Positions 18,913 through 29,100 of a DNA stretch of 64,000 nt are shown one piece after another. The notes beneath the pieces are model-generated. The model saw only the letters and a list, made by a program, of their open reading frames with translations, was not told the DNA's origin and ran no database searches. Numbering within the stretch: the first letter of the stretch is position 1; every line of letters starts with the position of its first letter. The position numbers and the translations under genes were made by a program. Location of the stretch: positions 90,488-154,487 of the forward strand of contig NZ_JARANY010000003.1 in the NCBI RefSeq assembly GCF_029889885.1. The letters run 5' to 3'. Source of the stretch: Chromohalobacter sp. 296-RDG. Its GTDB lineage: Bacteria; Pseudomonadota; Gammaproteobacteria; Pseudomonadales; Halomonadaceae.

Positions 18913-19701
18913 TCAAGCTGGAGATGACGACGACTGCACCGAGGCTCCGCAAACGGGACACGCCGGATCGCGCCCCACTTTGAAGCGTCGCCACTCTCCG
19001 CTCAGGCCATCGAAGGTGGCCAGGCCGCGATGCGGCTTGCCGACGTCGGCGAGAAGCTTGAGCGCCTCGAGCGCCTGAAAGGTACCGATGATCCCTACCA
19101 GAGGGGCGATCACGCCGTTTTCGGCGCAGCGCAGTGCATCGTCGTCGCCGTCCTCGCCGTAAAGGCAGGCGTAACAGGGCGAGGCCGCGTCACGCGCATC
19201 GAAGACCGCCAACTGCCCCGAGAAGAGAATCGCCGCTCCCGAGACCAGCGGCGTCTGCGCCGCGACGCAAGCACGATTGATGGCATAGCGACTGGAAAAA
19301 CGATCCGTGCAGTCAAGCACGACATCTGCCGCCGCTACCGCACGCGCGAGCGCTTCCCCCTCGAGCCGCGAGGCGATGACCTCTATCTCGCAACCGGTGT
19401 TAAGGCGTCGTGCCGCCTGCGCCGCCGATTCCGCCTTGGCATGTCCTACGTCGCTCTCGCCATGCGCGATCTGACGCTGCAGATTGGAAAGCTCAACGAC
19501 ATCGTCATCGGCGATCGACAACCGGCCCACCCCCGCAGCGGCCAGATACAGCGCCACCGGCGAGCCCAACCCACCGGCACCGACGACCAGCGCATGGCCG
19601 TCCAACAAGCGCTGCTGGCCGTTCACATCGAGCTGTTCAAGCATGATCTGGCGGCTATAGCGCAGCAGTGCGGTATCGTCCATTTCCTTCATTTGCGTCA
19701 T
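18913..19701 (-). CDS. moeB: MoeB/ThiF-family adenylyltransferase
   Basis: 262 residues. Activates the C-terminal Gly-Gly of a ubiquitin-like sulfur carrier (MoaD or ThiS) by adenylation. The nucleotide site is ALVVGAGGLGSPVALYLAAA, with DDDVVELSNLQRQIAH and DCTDRFSSRYAINRAC downstream. Two Cys pairs (CYACLYG and CPVCGAS) form the zinc site. GGGAGG lies upstream; the first ATG (19701) is close to it and ATG 19692 is an equally plausible start. It ends the hemA-prfA-prmC group, a common gammaproteobacterial setting for moeB, but lrp intervenes here. Confidence 0.9.
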   Translation of the reverse strand: MTQMKEMDDTALLRYSRQIMLEQLDVNGQQRLLDGHALVVGAGGLGSPVALYLAAAGVGRLSIADDDVVELSNLQRQIAHGESDVGHAKAESAAQAARRLNTGCEIEVIASRLEGEALARAVAAADVVLDCTDRFSSRYAINRACVAAQTPLVSGAAILFSGQLAVFDARDAASPCYACLYGEDGDDDALRCAENGVIAPLVGIIGTFQALEALKLLADVGKPHRGLATFDGLSGEWRRFKVGRDPACPVCGASVQSSSSPA

Positions 19702-19739
19702 CGCCTCCCGAGTAGAGAGTGCCTCCCGGCCTGCGTCGG

Positions 19740-20237
19740 TCAGGTGTCGAGCTGCTCGGTATCAGGCACATGCAACGAGACATCTTCCTTGACCTCTTCC
19801 ATGACCACGTAGCTCTTGGATTCCTTGACGCCAGGTAACGTCAGCACGACATCGCCGAGCAACTGACGATAGGCCGACATCTCCGGAATCCGGCACTTGA
19901 GGATGTAATCGAACTGCCCGGAGACCAGATGACATTCCTGAATCTGCGGCAGCTCGGCCACGGCCCGGCGAAATTCGTCGAATACCGCCGGCGATTGCGT
20001 CTCCAGGCTGATCTCGACGAACACCAGCAAGTTGGCCTTGAGCGCCTTGGGGTCGAGCAGCGCCTTGTAACCCCGAATGATACCGGCCTTCTCCAGGCGT
20101 TTGACGCGCTCCAGACACGGCGTGGTGGACAAACCGACCTGGGACGCCAGATCGACATAGGAAATGCGCGCGTTGTCCTGCAGGCAGCGCAGAATATTGA
20201 GATCGATACGATCCAGCGAACGGGTCTTGGCTTTCAT
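19740..20237 (-). CDS. lrp: Leucine-responsive regulator Lrp
   Basis: 165 residues, the length of enterobacterial Lrp. An N-terminal winged helix (LDRIDLNILRCLQDNARIS, then VGLSTTPCLERVKRLEKAG) is followed by the RAM ligand-binding domain (LLVFVEISLETQSP, IQECHLVSGQFDYILKCRIP, YVVMEEVKED). These stretches match global Lrp rather than the many shorter AsnC-like paralogues. I chose ATG 20237; a TTG at 20258 is in frame. It lies 38 bases before moeB and about 150 bases after prmC, inside a group where a regulator is not usual. Confidence 0.93.
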   Translation of the reverse strand: MKAKTRSLDRIDLNILRCLQDNARISYVDLASQVGLSTTPCLERVKRLEKAGIIRGYKALLDPKALKANLLVFVEISLETQSPAVFDEFRRAVAELPQIQECHLVSGQFDYILKCRIPEMSAYRQLLGDVVLTLPGVKESKSYVVMEEVKEDVSLHVPDTEQLDT

Positions 20238-20389
20238 TATATTGTTGTTCCGAGACAATGAATGACAAAAGAAATCGTAATCAGGCCCTATTGGGAGTAA
20301 GGCTTACCCAGGGGCCATCGATGCGAGACGTATTACTACCATAACCACCGCCCGCGCCTCCAGGCATCCAGCGGTGTTGTTTACTGCAG

Positions 20390-21247
20390 TCAATGTTGGC
20401 CATCCTGAACCGCTGGCGCACGCGCTAGCGTCAGGCGTTCACGTGCACCGAGATCGGCCTCGCTGACGACGTCCTCATAGCCAGCCCGCGCAAGTGCCTC
20501 ACGAACTCGAGAGGCCTGCTCCCAGCCATGCTCCAGCGCCAGCCAGCCTCCCGCCACGAGATGCGTGCGCGCAGCCATCGCCAGATAGCGCAAATCGGCC
20601 AGCCCATCATCGCTCGCCACCAGCGCCGAACGCGGCTCGAAGCGTACATCGCCCTGCGCGAGATGCGGGTCATCCTCGGCGAGATAGGGCGGATTGGCAG
20701 CAATCACGTCGAAGGTCGCACCCTCCAGTGCAGCAAACCAGTCGCTGACGAGGAAGGTGGTATTGGCGATCCCCAGACGCCGGGCATTGTCCTGGGCCCC
20801 GGCCACGGCCGCCTCTTCCCGGTCGACGCCGGTGACGTGCCATGCCGGCCGCTCGGCGGCGAGCGCCAGAGCAATGGCCCCCGTTCCCGTGCCCAAATCG
20901 AGCGCTCTTCCGGGTCCATGCGGCATCTTCGCCAATAATGTCTCGACCAGGCACTCGGTATCGGGCCGTGGGATAAGGGTCGATTCATCGACACGCAGAC
21001 GTAGCCCCCAGAACTCGCGTTCGCCGATGAGGTACGCCACGGGATGGCCCAGCGCCCGCGCCGCCACCAACGCCTCGAAACGTGCCCGGGGCACGCCGGT
21101 GAGTTCGCGGTCGCCCCAAGTATATAGCCAGGCGCGCGCCACCGAGGCCGCGTGCATCATGAGCACCTCCGCATCCAGACGCGGCGAGATACTGCCCACC
21201 GCCTGCAGCCGCCGCGCTGCACGCACCAGCAAGGTATCGTAGGTCAT
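20390..21247 (-). CDS. prmC: Release factor glutamine methyltransferase PrmC
   Basis: 285 residues. Methylates the GGQ glutamine of release factors. The SAM site is RALDLGTGTGAIALALAAE, and the substrate motif NPPY starts at Asn185. An N-terminal helical domain includes LDAEVLMMHA and IPRPDTECLVE. The ATG overlaps the prfA stop by one base (TGATG), fitting enzyme and substrate made together. Confidence 0.96.
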   Translation of the reverse strand: MTYDTLLVRAARRLQAVGSISPRLDAEVLMMHAASVARAWLYTWGDRELTGVPRARFEALVAARALGHPVAYLIGEREFWGLRLRVDESTLIPRPDTECLVETLLAKMPHGPGRALDLGTGTGAIALALAAERPAWHVTGVDREEAAVAGAQDNARRLGIANTTFLVSDWFAALEGATFDVIAANPPYLAEDDPHLAQGDVRFEPRSALVASDDGLADLRYLAMAARTHLVAGGWLALEHGWEQASRVREALARAGYEDVVSEADLGARERLTLARAPAVQDGQH

Positions 21248-22332
21248 CAGGCCGTCTGCAGCGCCGAGAGCTGCTCGGCCTGGTACTCATGAATCAGGGG
21301 ATTGATCACTTCATCGAGCTCGCCCGCTATCACGTCACCCAGTTTGTAGAGGGTCAAATTGATACGGTGATCGGTGATCCGCCCTTGGGGAAAATTGTAG
21401 GTCCGGATACGCTCGCTACGATCGCCCGAGCCGATCAGCGACCGGCGCGTGTCGGCCTGCTCCTGGCGCTGTGCGTCCACGGCGGACTGCTTGAGACGCG
21501 CCGCCAGCAGCGACATCGCCTTGGCGCGATTCTTGTGCTGGCTACGTTCCTCCTGGCACTCCACCACCACACCGGTCGGCAAGTGTGTGATGCGAATCGC
21601 CGAGTCCGTGGTATTGACGTGCTGCCCGCCGGCGCCACTGGAGCGGAACGTATCCACACGCAGATCGTTGCTGTTGATCTCCACATCGCCGACGGCGGAC
21701 GCCTCGGGCATGACTGCCAAGGTACACGCCGAGGTATGGATACGTCCCTGGGATTCTGTGGCCGGTACCCGCTGCACGCGATGCGCACCAGACTCGAACT
21801 TGAGCCGCGCATAGACGTTATCGCCACGCACCCGGGCAATCATTTCCTTGTAGCCACCTTGCTCGCCATGACTGACGTTGATCACTTCAATTTGCCAGCC
21901 CTGGTGTTCGGCGTAACGCGAATACATGCGGAATAAATCGCCGGCGAATAGCGCCGCCTCGTCGCCGCCTGTCCCGGCGCGGATTTCGAGAAACACGTTG
22001 CTGCCGTCATCGGGGTCCTTGGGCACCAGGAGCTGCTTGACGTCCGCCTCCAGCTCTTCAAGTCGCGCCTGTGCCAGACGCGACTCCTCTTCCGCCAGTT
22101 CGCGCATCTCGGGATCGCTATCCTCGCGCATCTGCTCGGCCGCTTCGATATCGCCTTCGGTGCGCCGGTAAACTCGCCACATCTCGATCAAAGGCTCGAG
22201 TTCGGCATATTCGCGCGAGTAATCGCGAAAGCGCGACTGATCGGCGATCACGTCGGGCTCGGCCAGCAAGGCGGCGAGTTCTTCGAAGCGTTCCTGGAAA
22301 CCATCGAGACGTGTGCGCAGAGTCGCTTTCAT
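21247..22332 (-). CDS. prfA: Peptide chain release factor 1
   Basis: 361 residues. Terminates translation at UAA and UAG. The codon-reading tripeptide PAT is in [19 protein letters not shown], and the catalytic GGQ (235-237) is in [17 protein letters not shown]. Overlaps hemA by four bases and prmC by one, so all three are translationally coupled. Confidence 0.97.
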   Translation of the reverse strand: MKATLRTRLDGFQERFEELAALLAEPDVIADQSRFRDYSREYAELEPLIEMWRVYRRTEGDIEAAEQMREDSDPEMRELAEEESRLAQARLEELEADVKQLLVPKDPDDGSNVFLEIRAGTGGDEAALFAGDLFRMYSRYAEHQGWQIEVINVSHGEQGGYKEMIARVRGDNVYARLKFESGAHRVQRVPATESQGRIHTSACTLAVMPEASAVGDVEINSNDLRVDTFRSSGAGGQHVNTTDSAIRITHLPTGVVVECQEERSQHKNRAKAMSLLAARLKQSAVDAQRQEQADTRRSLIGSGDRSERIRTYNFPQGRITDHRINLTLYKLGDVIAGELDEVINPLIHEYQAEQLSALQTA

Positions 22333-23603
22333 GCGGGGTCCTGTGTCGAGGCGGCCGGGTCGATCAGCAACGTATCGGCCGCCTGGAGGATATCGTGCCG
22401 CTCTTCGCCCGATGCTTCGCGTAAGCGTAGCGTCGGGCCGTGCAGCAATTTATTGGTCAGTTGACGCGACAGCCGCTGCAGGACTTTTTCGGGATCCTCA
22501 CCGCGAGCGAGTTGCGCGAGGGCTTGGCGCTCGGCTTCTTCACGCAGTGCCTCACCCTGCTCACGATAGCGGCGAATCAAATCACCGGCGCCACGCTCGC
22601 GGCGCTCACGCTGCCAATGCTGGATGCCGTGCTCGATCAGAGACTCGGCCTGGGCTGCAGCAACGGCACGCTGTTTGCGGTTTTCCTCGATCACTTCCTG
22701 CAGATCATCGACGCTGTACAGGAAGACATCATCCAGCTCGCCGACCTGGGACTCGACATCACGAGGCACAGCGATATCGACCATGAACATGGGACGATGG
22801 CGACGCTTCTTCAGGGCGCTCTCGACCATGCCCTTACCGAGAATGGGTAACGGGCTCGCCGTGGAAGAGATGACGATATCGGCTTGCGCCAACGCCTGGG
22901 GGATCTCACCCAATGAAATCGCTTCAGCATCGAAAGCATTGGCCAAGGTCTCGGCGCGCTCACGGGTACGGTTGGCGACGGTCAGCCCGCGAATACCCGC
23001 TTCGCGCAGATGCCGCGCAACCAGCTCGACGGTTTCGCCCGCGCCGATCAACAGCGCGCGGGCGCGCCCGAAATCGTCGAAGATATGGCTGGCGAGATTA
23101 ACGGCAGCATAGGCCACCGAGACCGGATTCTCACCGATACCGGTTTCGCTGCGCACCTGCTTGGTCACGGAAAAGGTATGCTGGAAAAGCCGTTCCAGCT
23201 CTCCCCCCAGGCAAGCGTTATCCCGCGCGAGCTGATAAGCCTCCTTGAGCTGGCCCAGGATTTGCGGCTCACCCAGTACCATGGAGTCGAGCCCTGCCGC
23301 CACGCGCATCAAATGACGAGCGGCCTCGCCATCCAGATAGCGGTAGGCGCTTTGCATCAGGGTCTCGGGCGGCAGCCCATGGAAGCGCCCCAACCAGTCA
23401 AGCACCGAACGCTCTCCCTGGGCGTCGGTCACACAGTAGAGTTCGGTACGGTTACAGGTCGACAGCATCGCCGCTTCGTTGACGCCGGGCAGCGACTTGA
23501 GTTCGGCCAACGCACCCGCCAGCTCGGCCGGCGTAAAGGCGACCTGCTCGCGAACCTCGATGGTCGCTGTCTTGTGGTTTATCCCCAGGGCGAGAAGCGT
23601 CAT
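22329..23603 (-). CDS. hemA: Glutamyl-tRNA reductase
   Basis: 424 residues from ATG 23603; the frame extends about 58 codons upstream but the family starts at [13 protein letters not shown]. Reduces glutamyl-tRNA to glutamate-1-semialdehyde, the first step of C5 tetrapyrrole synthesis. Catalytic Cys50 is in [12 protein letters not shown]. The NADPH domain carries [17 protein letters not shown], and a C-terminal dimerisation helix follows. No strong ribosome binding site is visible. Gene order hemA-prfA-prmC is the classic one, and hemA is divergent from the TPR-lolB-ispE group. Confidence 0.96.
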   Translation of the reverse strand: MTLLALGINHKTATIEVREQVAFTPAELAGALAELKSLPGVNEAAMLSTCNRTELYCVTDAQGERSVLDWLGRFHGLPPETLMQSAYRYLDGEAARHLMRVAAGLDSMVLGEPQILGQLKEAYQLARDNACLGGELERLFQHTFSVTKQVRSETGIGENPVSVAYAAVNLASHIFDDFGRARALLIGAGETVELVARHLREAGIRGLTVANRTRERAETLANAFDAEAISLGEIPQALAQADIVISSTASPLPILGKGMVESALKKRRHRPMFMVDIAVPRDVESQVGELDDVFLYSVDDLQEVIEENRKQRAVAAAQAESLIEHGIQHWQRERRERGAGDLIRRYREQGEALREEAERQALAQLARGEDPEKVLQRLSRQLTNKLLHGPTLRLREASGEERHDILQAADTLLIDPAASTQDPA

Positions 23604-23860
23604 GAAATCATGGTCATCACATCGGTCTATCGGCAGCGTCCGGCCTTTGCTTTCGGGCGCGGCGGACAATGTGGGGGCGACGCAGCCGGAATACCAGCCC
23701 CGCCCAACGCGCTGCAGGATCGATATCCTAGCATATGACTGAGACATTTGGGCATGGGGCGGCAAGTTGCCGCGCAACGCGAGGTTTCACGTGCCTGACG
23801 CTTTGCCCGGCCTGATCGAGCCGGTATGCTGATGCTTTCAAACGCACATTCGAGGATGGC

Positions 23861-25639
23861 ATGCGCATTCGCTTGACCCTGGCTTCCGTCCTGGCATTGC
23901 TGCTGACGGGCTGCCAAAACGCTCCGACAACGCCCAACGCCATCCCGCTCGATGACCCCATGGAAAACGCGCCACCGGTGACCCACGGCTTCGATGCCGA
24001 TGGCCTGTCATCGTTGCTGCTTGCCGAACTCGCGGGGCAGCGCGGCGATTACCGGCGCGCCGCCGAGGGCTATCTGGATGTCAACGAACGCTACGCATCG
24101 CCGGCCCTGGCAGAACGCGCCACCCTCGCGGCGCGCTACGCCGACGACAGTGCCCTGCTCGAACGTACCGCACTGCGCTGGCAACAGCTCGATGACGACG
24201 CCACCACACCGCGCCATGTCCTCGCCAGTCTCGCGGTACAACGTGGCGATTGGGAAACCGCCCTGGCCCAACGCCTGCGCATTGCCGACCAGGAGCCCGA
24301 GGCGGACCTTGCCGCGCTGGCCGAACTCGCCATCGAGCAAGATGCTGACATCCCCCCGCTACTGACACCTTTGCATGACTTCGTCGAACGCCACCCCGAC
24401 CACCTCGATGCTCAGCTAGCCACCGCCCAACTCGAGGCGGCGAACGGCGACACCGAAACCGCCGACTCGCGACTCGCACGCCTGGCCGACAGGGCAGAGG
24501 CGCCCGCCGCGGTATGGCTGACGCGCAGCATGATTGCCCTGCATAGTGGCGCTCTGGACGATGCTAGGCGCCATGCCCGACAAGGGCTCGAGCGCTTTCC
24601 CGACGACAGCCGCCTGCGCCTGACCCAAGCGCAAGTGCGCCTCGCCGATGGCGATATCGACGCCGCCGACGAGGATGTCGAACGCTTGCTCGCTCGCCAT
24701 GACGACACCGCGTCGCTACGCTTGGAGCTCGCCCAGCTGTATCTTGATGCCGCGCATCCCGATGGCGCCAGGCGCATCCTTCTTCCCCTTCTCGACCGGG
24801 GAAATACGCCTACGGCCGCTTATCTGATGCTGGGCAGCATCGCCGAGCAAGCCGGCGAAATCGACAATGCCCTGCTTTACTATCGTCAGGTACCCAACGG
24901 CGATGGCTTCATCGAGGCGCGTGCGCAGGCCGCCAAAATGTTGGTCAGTGCAGACCGGGCGCAGGACGCCAGCGCGTTTTTACGCATCGAACGGCTTCGT
25001 CATCCCGATCAACGCGTCGCCCTGCTGCGCCTTGAGCTCGACTTGCTCGACGCCCAAGGCCAACGCGCACGCGCCGACGAACTGCTCGATGAAGCCATCG
25101 CCAAGACGCCCGAGGCCACCGAGCTACGCTTCCAGCATGCCATGCGCGCTTATCATCAGGACGATCTTGACACCATGGAAGCCGACCTGCGCACGATCAT
25201 CGAACGCGAGCCCGACAACGCCAAAGCACTCAATGCCCTCGGCTATACACTGAGCAACGACATGGGCCGCCATCAGGAGGCCTTGCCGCTGATCGAAAAG
25301 GCTCATCGCCTCGAGTCCGACAGTCCCGCCATCCTCGACAGTCTCGGCTGGGTCTACTTTCACCTCGACCGCGCGCAAGAAGCGCTCCCTTATTTACGTG
25401 AGGCCTATCGCGGTCAGCCCGATCAGGAAGTGGCCGCCCACCTCGCCGAGGTACTCGCCGCCACCGGACGCGACGACCGGGCGCGCGCACTAGTAGAAGA
25501 AGCATTAAAGCGCTTTTCACCGCACCCGCTCATCGATGACTTACTGCGTCGACACCCCGAACTCGCCCCGACCAACGAGGATGATGCACGCCGCAACGTC
25601 GACCCGGACTCTACTCGCGACATGGAAGCCAGCTCATGA
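23861..25639 (+). CDS. TPR-repeat lipoprotein upstream of lolB
   Basis: 592 residues. Lipobox LALLLTGC at residues 11-18 indicates a lipoprotein. The rest is helical repeats; clear TPR units include AYLMLGSIAEQAGEIDNALL, NALGYTLSNDMGRHQEALPL and DSLGWVYFHLDRAQEALPYL. GAGG six bases before ATG 23861 supports the start. The same order (TPR protein, lolB, ispE) is known in pseudomonads. A scaffold role in the envelope is likely; no partner can be named. The lolB start overlaps its stop by four bases. Confidence 0.88.
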   Translation: MRIRLTLASVLALLLTGCQNAPTTPNAIPLDDPMENAPPVTHGFDADGLSSLLLAELAGQRGDYRRAAEGYLDVNERYASPALAERATLAARYADDSALLERTALRWQQLDDDATTPRHVLASLAVQRGDWETALAQRLRIADQEPEADLAALAELAIEQDADIPPLLTPLHDFVERHPDHLDAQLATAQLEAANGDTETADSRLARLADRAEAPAAVWLTRSMIALHSGALDDARRHARQGLERFPDDSRLRLTQAQVRLADGDIDAADEDVERLLARHDDTASLRLELAQLYLDAAHPDGARRILLPLLDRGNTPTAAYLMLGSIAEQAGEIDNALLYYRQVPNGDGFIEARAQAAKMLVSADRAQDASAFLRIERLRHPDQRVALLRLELDLLDAQGQRARADELLDEAIAKTPEATELRFQHAMRAYHQDDLDTMEADLRTIIEREPDNAKALNALGYTLSNDMGRHQEALPLIEKAHRLESDSPAILDSLGWVYFHLDRAQEALPYLREAYRGQPDQEVAAHLAEVLAATGRDDRARALVEEALKRFSPHPLIDDLLRRHPELAPTNEDDARRNVDPDSTRDMEASS

Positions 25640-26274
25640 CCTGTTCTCTCTCATTGCGCCTTCGTCCTAGCTGCGCCCGCACTTGGCTCAGCTTGCTGCT
25701 CATCGTCATGCTGGCGGGTTGTGCCAGCCAAGCCCCGGGGCCCGACCAAGCCCGTGAGCGTGGCGATTGGGACGCTCAAGCCGAGCGCCTGCAGGCACTG
25801 GAATCCTGGAGTCTCGCCGGCAAGGTCGGGCTGCGTACCAATGAAGGGTCCGAAAGCGCCAATATCGACTGGCAGCAGCGCCCCGACACCTACCGCATCC
25901 TGATCAGTGGCCCCTTCGGAGCCGGCCGCACCCTGCTAAAAGGAGGCCCCGGGAAAGTCACATTGACCAACGGCGATGGGCGCTTCGAAGCAGAGACACC
26001 GGAAGCCTTGATGGAACAACAGCTCGGCTGGTCGCTGCCCATTTCCGCGCTCGATTACTGGGTGCGCGGCCTGCCTGCCCCCGACGCCAGCGAACGCCTC
26101 GAACACGACGATCTGGACTTCCCCCAGCGCCTGCAACAACTTGGCTGGACGATCGAGTACCGTGATTGGACGCGTGCCGACGACTTATGGCTGCCACGCC
26201 GACTGGTCATGAACTATGGTGAGTTGCGCGCCACGCTCGTCGTCAATCAATGGGACGCCGTGTCCGATTCATGA
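25636..26274 (+). CDS. lolB: Outer-membrane lipoprotein receptor LolB
   Basis: 212 residues. Accepts lipoproteins from LolA and inserts them in the outer membrane. Lipobox VMLAGC ends the signal sequence. The mature part has LESWSLAGKVGLRTNEGSES, IDWQQRPDTYRILISGPFGA and YWVRGLPAP, all typical of LolB. Starts and ends in ATGA overlaps with the TPR gene and ispE, so the three are coupled. Confidence 0.95.
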   Translation: MTCSLSLRLRPSCARTWLSLLLIVMLAGCASQAPGPDQARERGDWDAQAERLQALESWSLAGKVGLRTNEGSESANIDWQQRPDTYRILISGPFGAGRTLLKGGPGKVTLTNGDGRFEAETPEALMEQQLGWSLPISALDYWVRGLPAPDASERLEHDDLDFPQRLQQLGWTIEYRDWTRADDLWLPRRLVMNYGELRATLVVNQWDAVSDS

Positions 26275-27155
26275 ATGCACGACTCAGCCTGCCCGCACCC
26301 GCCAAACTCAATCGCATGCTGCACATCGTCGGTCGCCGTGCCGATGGTTATCACGAACTGCAGACGCTGTTCCAGATCCTCGATCATGGCGATACGTTGC
26401 ACTTCGCGCCACGCGAGGACGGGACCATCCAACTGCACTCCGCAATGGCCGGCGTCGATCACGAGGCCAACCTCATCGTGCGCGCCGCACGCCTGCTGCA
26501 GCATGAAAGCGGCACATCGCTGGGCGCGGACATCCATCTGGAAAAACGTCTCCCCCTGGGCGGCGGCTTGGGCGGCGGCAGTTCGAATGCGGCCACCACA
26601 CTGCTCGCGCTCGACCGACTCTGGTCACTCTCGCTGGGACTTTCCCGCCTGACCGGGTTAGGCCTGTCGCTGGGCGCTGATGTGCCGGTCTTCGTACACG
26701 GCCGGAGTGCCTGGGCGGAAGGCATTGGCGAACACCTGACGCCCGTGACGCTCGAAACCCCATGGTTCGTGGTCCTTCACCCAGGAGAAGAGATATCAAC
26801 GCCTGCCGTGTTCGACCACCCCGAATTGACACGCAACACCCCGCCCATTAGTATGGCGCGCGCACTGCGAGGGGAAGCCGAACAGGGGCGCATCTGGCGC
26901 AATGACTGCGAAGAAGCGGTTAAACGCTTGTCGCCGAAGGTCGCGCAAGCGCTCGACTGGTTATCGGCTTTCGGCCCAGCCATGCTGACGGGGACAGGTA
27001 GCTGTCTATTCTGTCCCTTGACGAGTGAGCAACAAGCCGATAGGATTTTGCGCCGTGTTGATAGCCATTGGCATGCATTCAAGGCACGCGGCTGCAACAC
27101 CTCCCCCCTCCACGACGCTCTTGACATTCACGATGGAATGTCGCTCATGAGCTAA
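26271..27155 (+). CDS. ispE: 4-diphosphocytidyl-2-C-methyl-D-erythritol kinase
   Basis: 294 residues from ATG 26271, which overlaps the lolB stop by four bases; an in-frame ATG at 26250 lies inside lolB. GHMP kinase of the non-mevalonate isoprenoid pathway. LPAPAKLNRMLHIVGRRADG is the N-terminal substrate site, LPLGGGLGGGSSNAATTLLA the GHMP ATP-binding loop, and MLTGTGSCLF the third motif. tRNA-Gln and prs follow, the usual gammaproteobacterial order. Confidence 0.96.
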   Translation: MNARLSLPAPAKLNRMLHIVGRRADGYHELQTLFQILDHGDTLHFAPREDGTIQLHSAMAGVDHEANLIVRAARLLQHESGTSLGADIHLEKRLPLGGGLGGGSSNAATTLLALDRLWSLSLGLSRLTGLGLSLGADVPVFVHGRSAWAEGIGEHLTPVTLETPWFVVLHPGEEISTPAVFDHPELTRNTPPISMARALRGEAEQGRIWRNDCEEAVKRLSPKVAQALDWLSAFGPAMLTGTGSCLFCPLTSEQQADRILRRVDSHWHAFKARGCNTSPLHDALDIHDGMSLMS

Positions 27156-27231
27156 TACGGGGACGCCTGATAGTCGGCATCGTGTTCCATGTGGGCAATA
27201 CGACACACGAAACGACGAGTCGATGTGTTGC

Positions 27232-27306
27232 TGGGGTATAGCCAAGTGGTAAGGCACCGGTTTCTGGTACCGACATTCCCAGGTTCGAATCCTGGTACCC
27301 CAGCCA
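27232..27306 (+). tRNA. tRNA-Gln (CTG)
   Basis: 75 bases including an encoded CCA. Acceptor TGGGGTA pairs with TACCCCA; the anticodon loop TTCTGGT reads CTG; the T arm is CCAGG-TTCGAAT-CCTGG. The first pair of the anticodon stem is C against A (CCGGT/ACCGA), unlike the perfect stem in E. coli. It lies between ispE and prs, a conserved place for tRNA-Gln. Confidence 0.95.
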
Positions 27307-27369
27307 ATTTCTCAGAGCGCCCGACGAATCCCACTCCGAGATCCCTAAAGACTCCAAAGGTGGCTGCGC

Positions 27370-28311
27370 GTGTCTAAATTGATGGTGTTCGCGGGAAATG
27401 CCAATCCCGAACTCGCCCGCAAGGTGGCCGAGAGCCTCGACAACCGGCTGGGCCATGCAACCGTCGGTCAATTCAGCGATGGTGAAATCGCGGTCGAGAT
27501 CAATGAAAACGTTCGCGGCAAGGACGTCTTCGTGTTGCAGTCCACCTGCGCACCGACCAACGACAACCTGATGGAGTTGATTCTCATGGTGGATGCACTG
27601 CGCCGTGCTTCCGCTACGCGAATCACCGCCGTCGTGCCGTATTTCGGATATGCCCGCCAGGACCGCCGAGTGCGCTCCGCACGCGTGCCGATCTCGGCCA
27701 AGCTGGTCGCCGACATGATGGTCAAGGCCGGGGTCGACCGCGTCATGACCATGGATCTGCATGCCGATCAGATTCAGGGCTTTTTCGACGTTCCCGTCGA
27801 TAACGTCTATGGCTCGCCGATCCTGCTCGATGACATCGAACGCCAGAACTACGACGATCTCGTCGTGGTCTCCCCCGACGTCGGCGGCGTCGTACGTGCC
27901 CGCGCCATCGCCAAGCAGCTCAACGCTGACCTGGCGATCATCGACAAGCGGCGACCCCAGTCGAACCAGGCCCAGGTCATGCATATCATCGGCGAGATTC
28001 AGGATCGTACCTGTGTGGTAGTCGATGACATGGTCGATACCGCCGGCACCTTGTGCAAGGCGGCCGAAGCACTCAAGGGCCACGGCGCCCGGCGTGTCGT
28101 CGCCTACGCGACGCACCCCATCCTGTCCGGACCGGCCGTCGACAATATCGTCGGCTCGGTACTTGACGAACTCGTCGTGGCCGATACCATTCCGCTTTCC
28201 GAGACGGCCTCCCGCAGTGGCAGGATCCGCCAACTCTCGGTCGCCGGTCTGATCGCGGAAGCCATTCGCCGCGTCAGTAACGAAGAATCCGTCAGTGCCA
28301 TGTTCCACTAA
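27370..28311 (+). CDS. prs: Ribose-phosphate pyrophosphokinase
   Basis: 313 residues from GTG 27370. Makes PRPP from ribose 5-phosphate and ATP for nucleotide, His, Trp and NAD synthesis. Signatures: [47 protein letters not shown] and the PRPP-binding loop [28 protein letters not shown] upstream is a workable ribosome binding site. Followed after 117 bases by rplY. Confidence 0.96.
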   Translation: MSKLMVFAGNANPELARKVAESLDNRLGHATVGQFSDGEIAVEINENVRGKDVFVLQSTCAPTNDNLMELILMVDALRRASATRITAVVPYFGYARQDRRVRSARVPISAKLVADMMVKAGVDRVMTMDLHADQIQGFFDVPVDNVYGSPILLDDIERQNYDDLVVVSPDVGGVVRARAIAKQLNADLAIIDKRRPQSNQAQVMHIIGEIQDRTCVVVDDMVDTAGTLCKAAEALKGHGARRVVAYATHPILSGPAVDNIVGSVLDELVVADTIPLSETASRSGRIRQLSVAGLIAEAIRRVSNEESVSAMFH

Positions 28312-28428
28312 GGCAACGAGCCACAAGGAACGTACACGGATACGCGGGCCGCGAGGCCCTCACGGAATCGGCATCGCCTGGTCGCGGGCGGTGCCGCTTT
28401 CCTTACATAACCTATGAGGTGACAATCA

Positions 28429-29079
28429 ATGTCCCAATTCACTCTATCCGCCGAGGTTCGTCACGACCTGGGGAAAGGTGCGAGCCGCCGCCTGCGTCGT
28501 GAGAACCAGAAAGTCGCCGCTATCATCTATGGTGGCGACAAGACGCCGCAACCGATCACCCTCAATAAGCCCGCCTTTTACAAGGCTATCGAGGATGAAG
28601 CTTTCTTCTCGTCCGTGATCAACATCGACCTCGAAGGCAAGTCGGAGCAGGTCATCATCCGTGATATCCAGCGCCACCCGTACAAGGCGTTGGTGACCCA
28701 TGCCGACTTCATGCGCATCGATGCCACGCACGAAATCACCATGAACGTGCCGCTGCACGTCAACGGTGAAGACGCGTGCAAGGGCGTCAAGGAAGAAGGC
28801 GGCGTGCTGCATGTGATGGCCAACGACGTCGAGATCAGCTGCCTGCCCAGCAAGCTTCCCGAGTACCTGGAAGTCGATGTGGCATCCCTGGGACTGGGCG
28901 AGACCCTGCACCTCTCCGACCTACCGTTGCCGGAAGGCGTGTCTCTGGTCGCCATGGGCCATGGCGAGGAGCATGACTTCGGCGTGGTCAGCGTCACGCA
29001 TGCCGATACCGGTACCGGAGGTGACGAAGACGAGGAAGGCGGCGACGCTGCCGCTGAAGACGGCGAAAAGACCGAGTAA
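28429..29079 (+). CDS. rplY: 50S ribosomal protein L25 (CTC/TL5 form)
   Basis: 216 residues, so the long two-domain CTC form rather than the 94-residue E. coli L25. Binds 5S rRNA. N-terminal L25 domain ([20 protein letters not shown]), then the TL5 beta domain ([20 protein letters not shown] and [20 protein letters not shown]) and a strongly acidic tail ([18 protein letters not shown]). Acidic tails are common in proteins of salt-tolerant bacteria. Likely transcribed with pth, 21 bases downstream. Confidence 0.95.
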   Translation: MSQFTLSAEVRHDLGKGASRRLRRENQKVAAIIYGGDKTPQPITLNKPAFYKAIEDEAFFSSVINIDLEGKSEQVIIRDIQRHPYKALVTHADFMRIDATHEITMNVPLHVNGEDACKGVKEEGGVLHVMANDVEISCLPSKLPEYLEVDVASLGLGETLHLSDLPLPEGVSLVAMGHGEEHDFGVVSVTHADTGTGGDEDEEGGDAAAEDGEKTE

Positions 29080-29100
29080 TCGGTTTCTCGAGGGCCCCGC

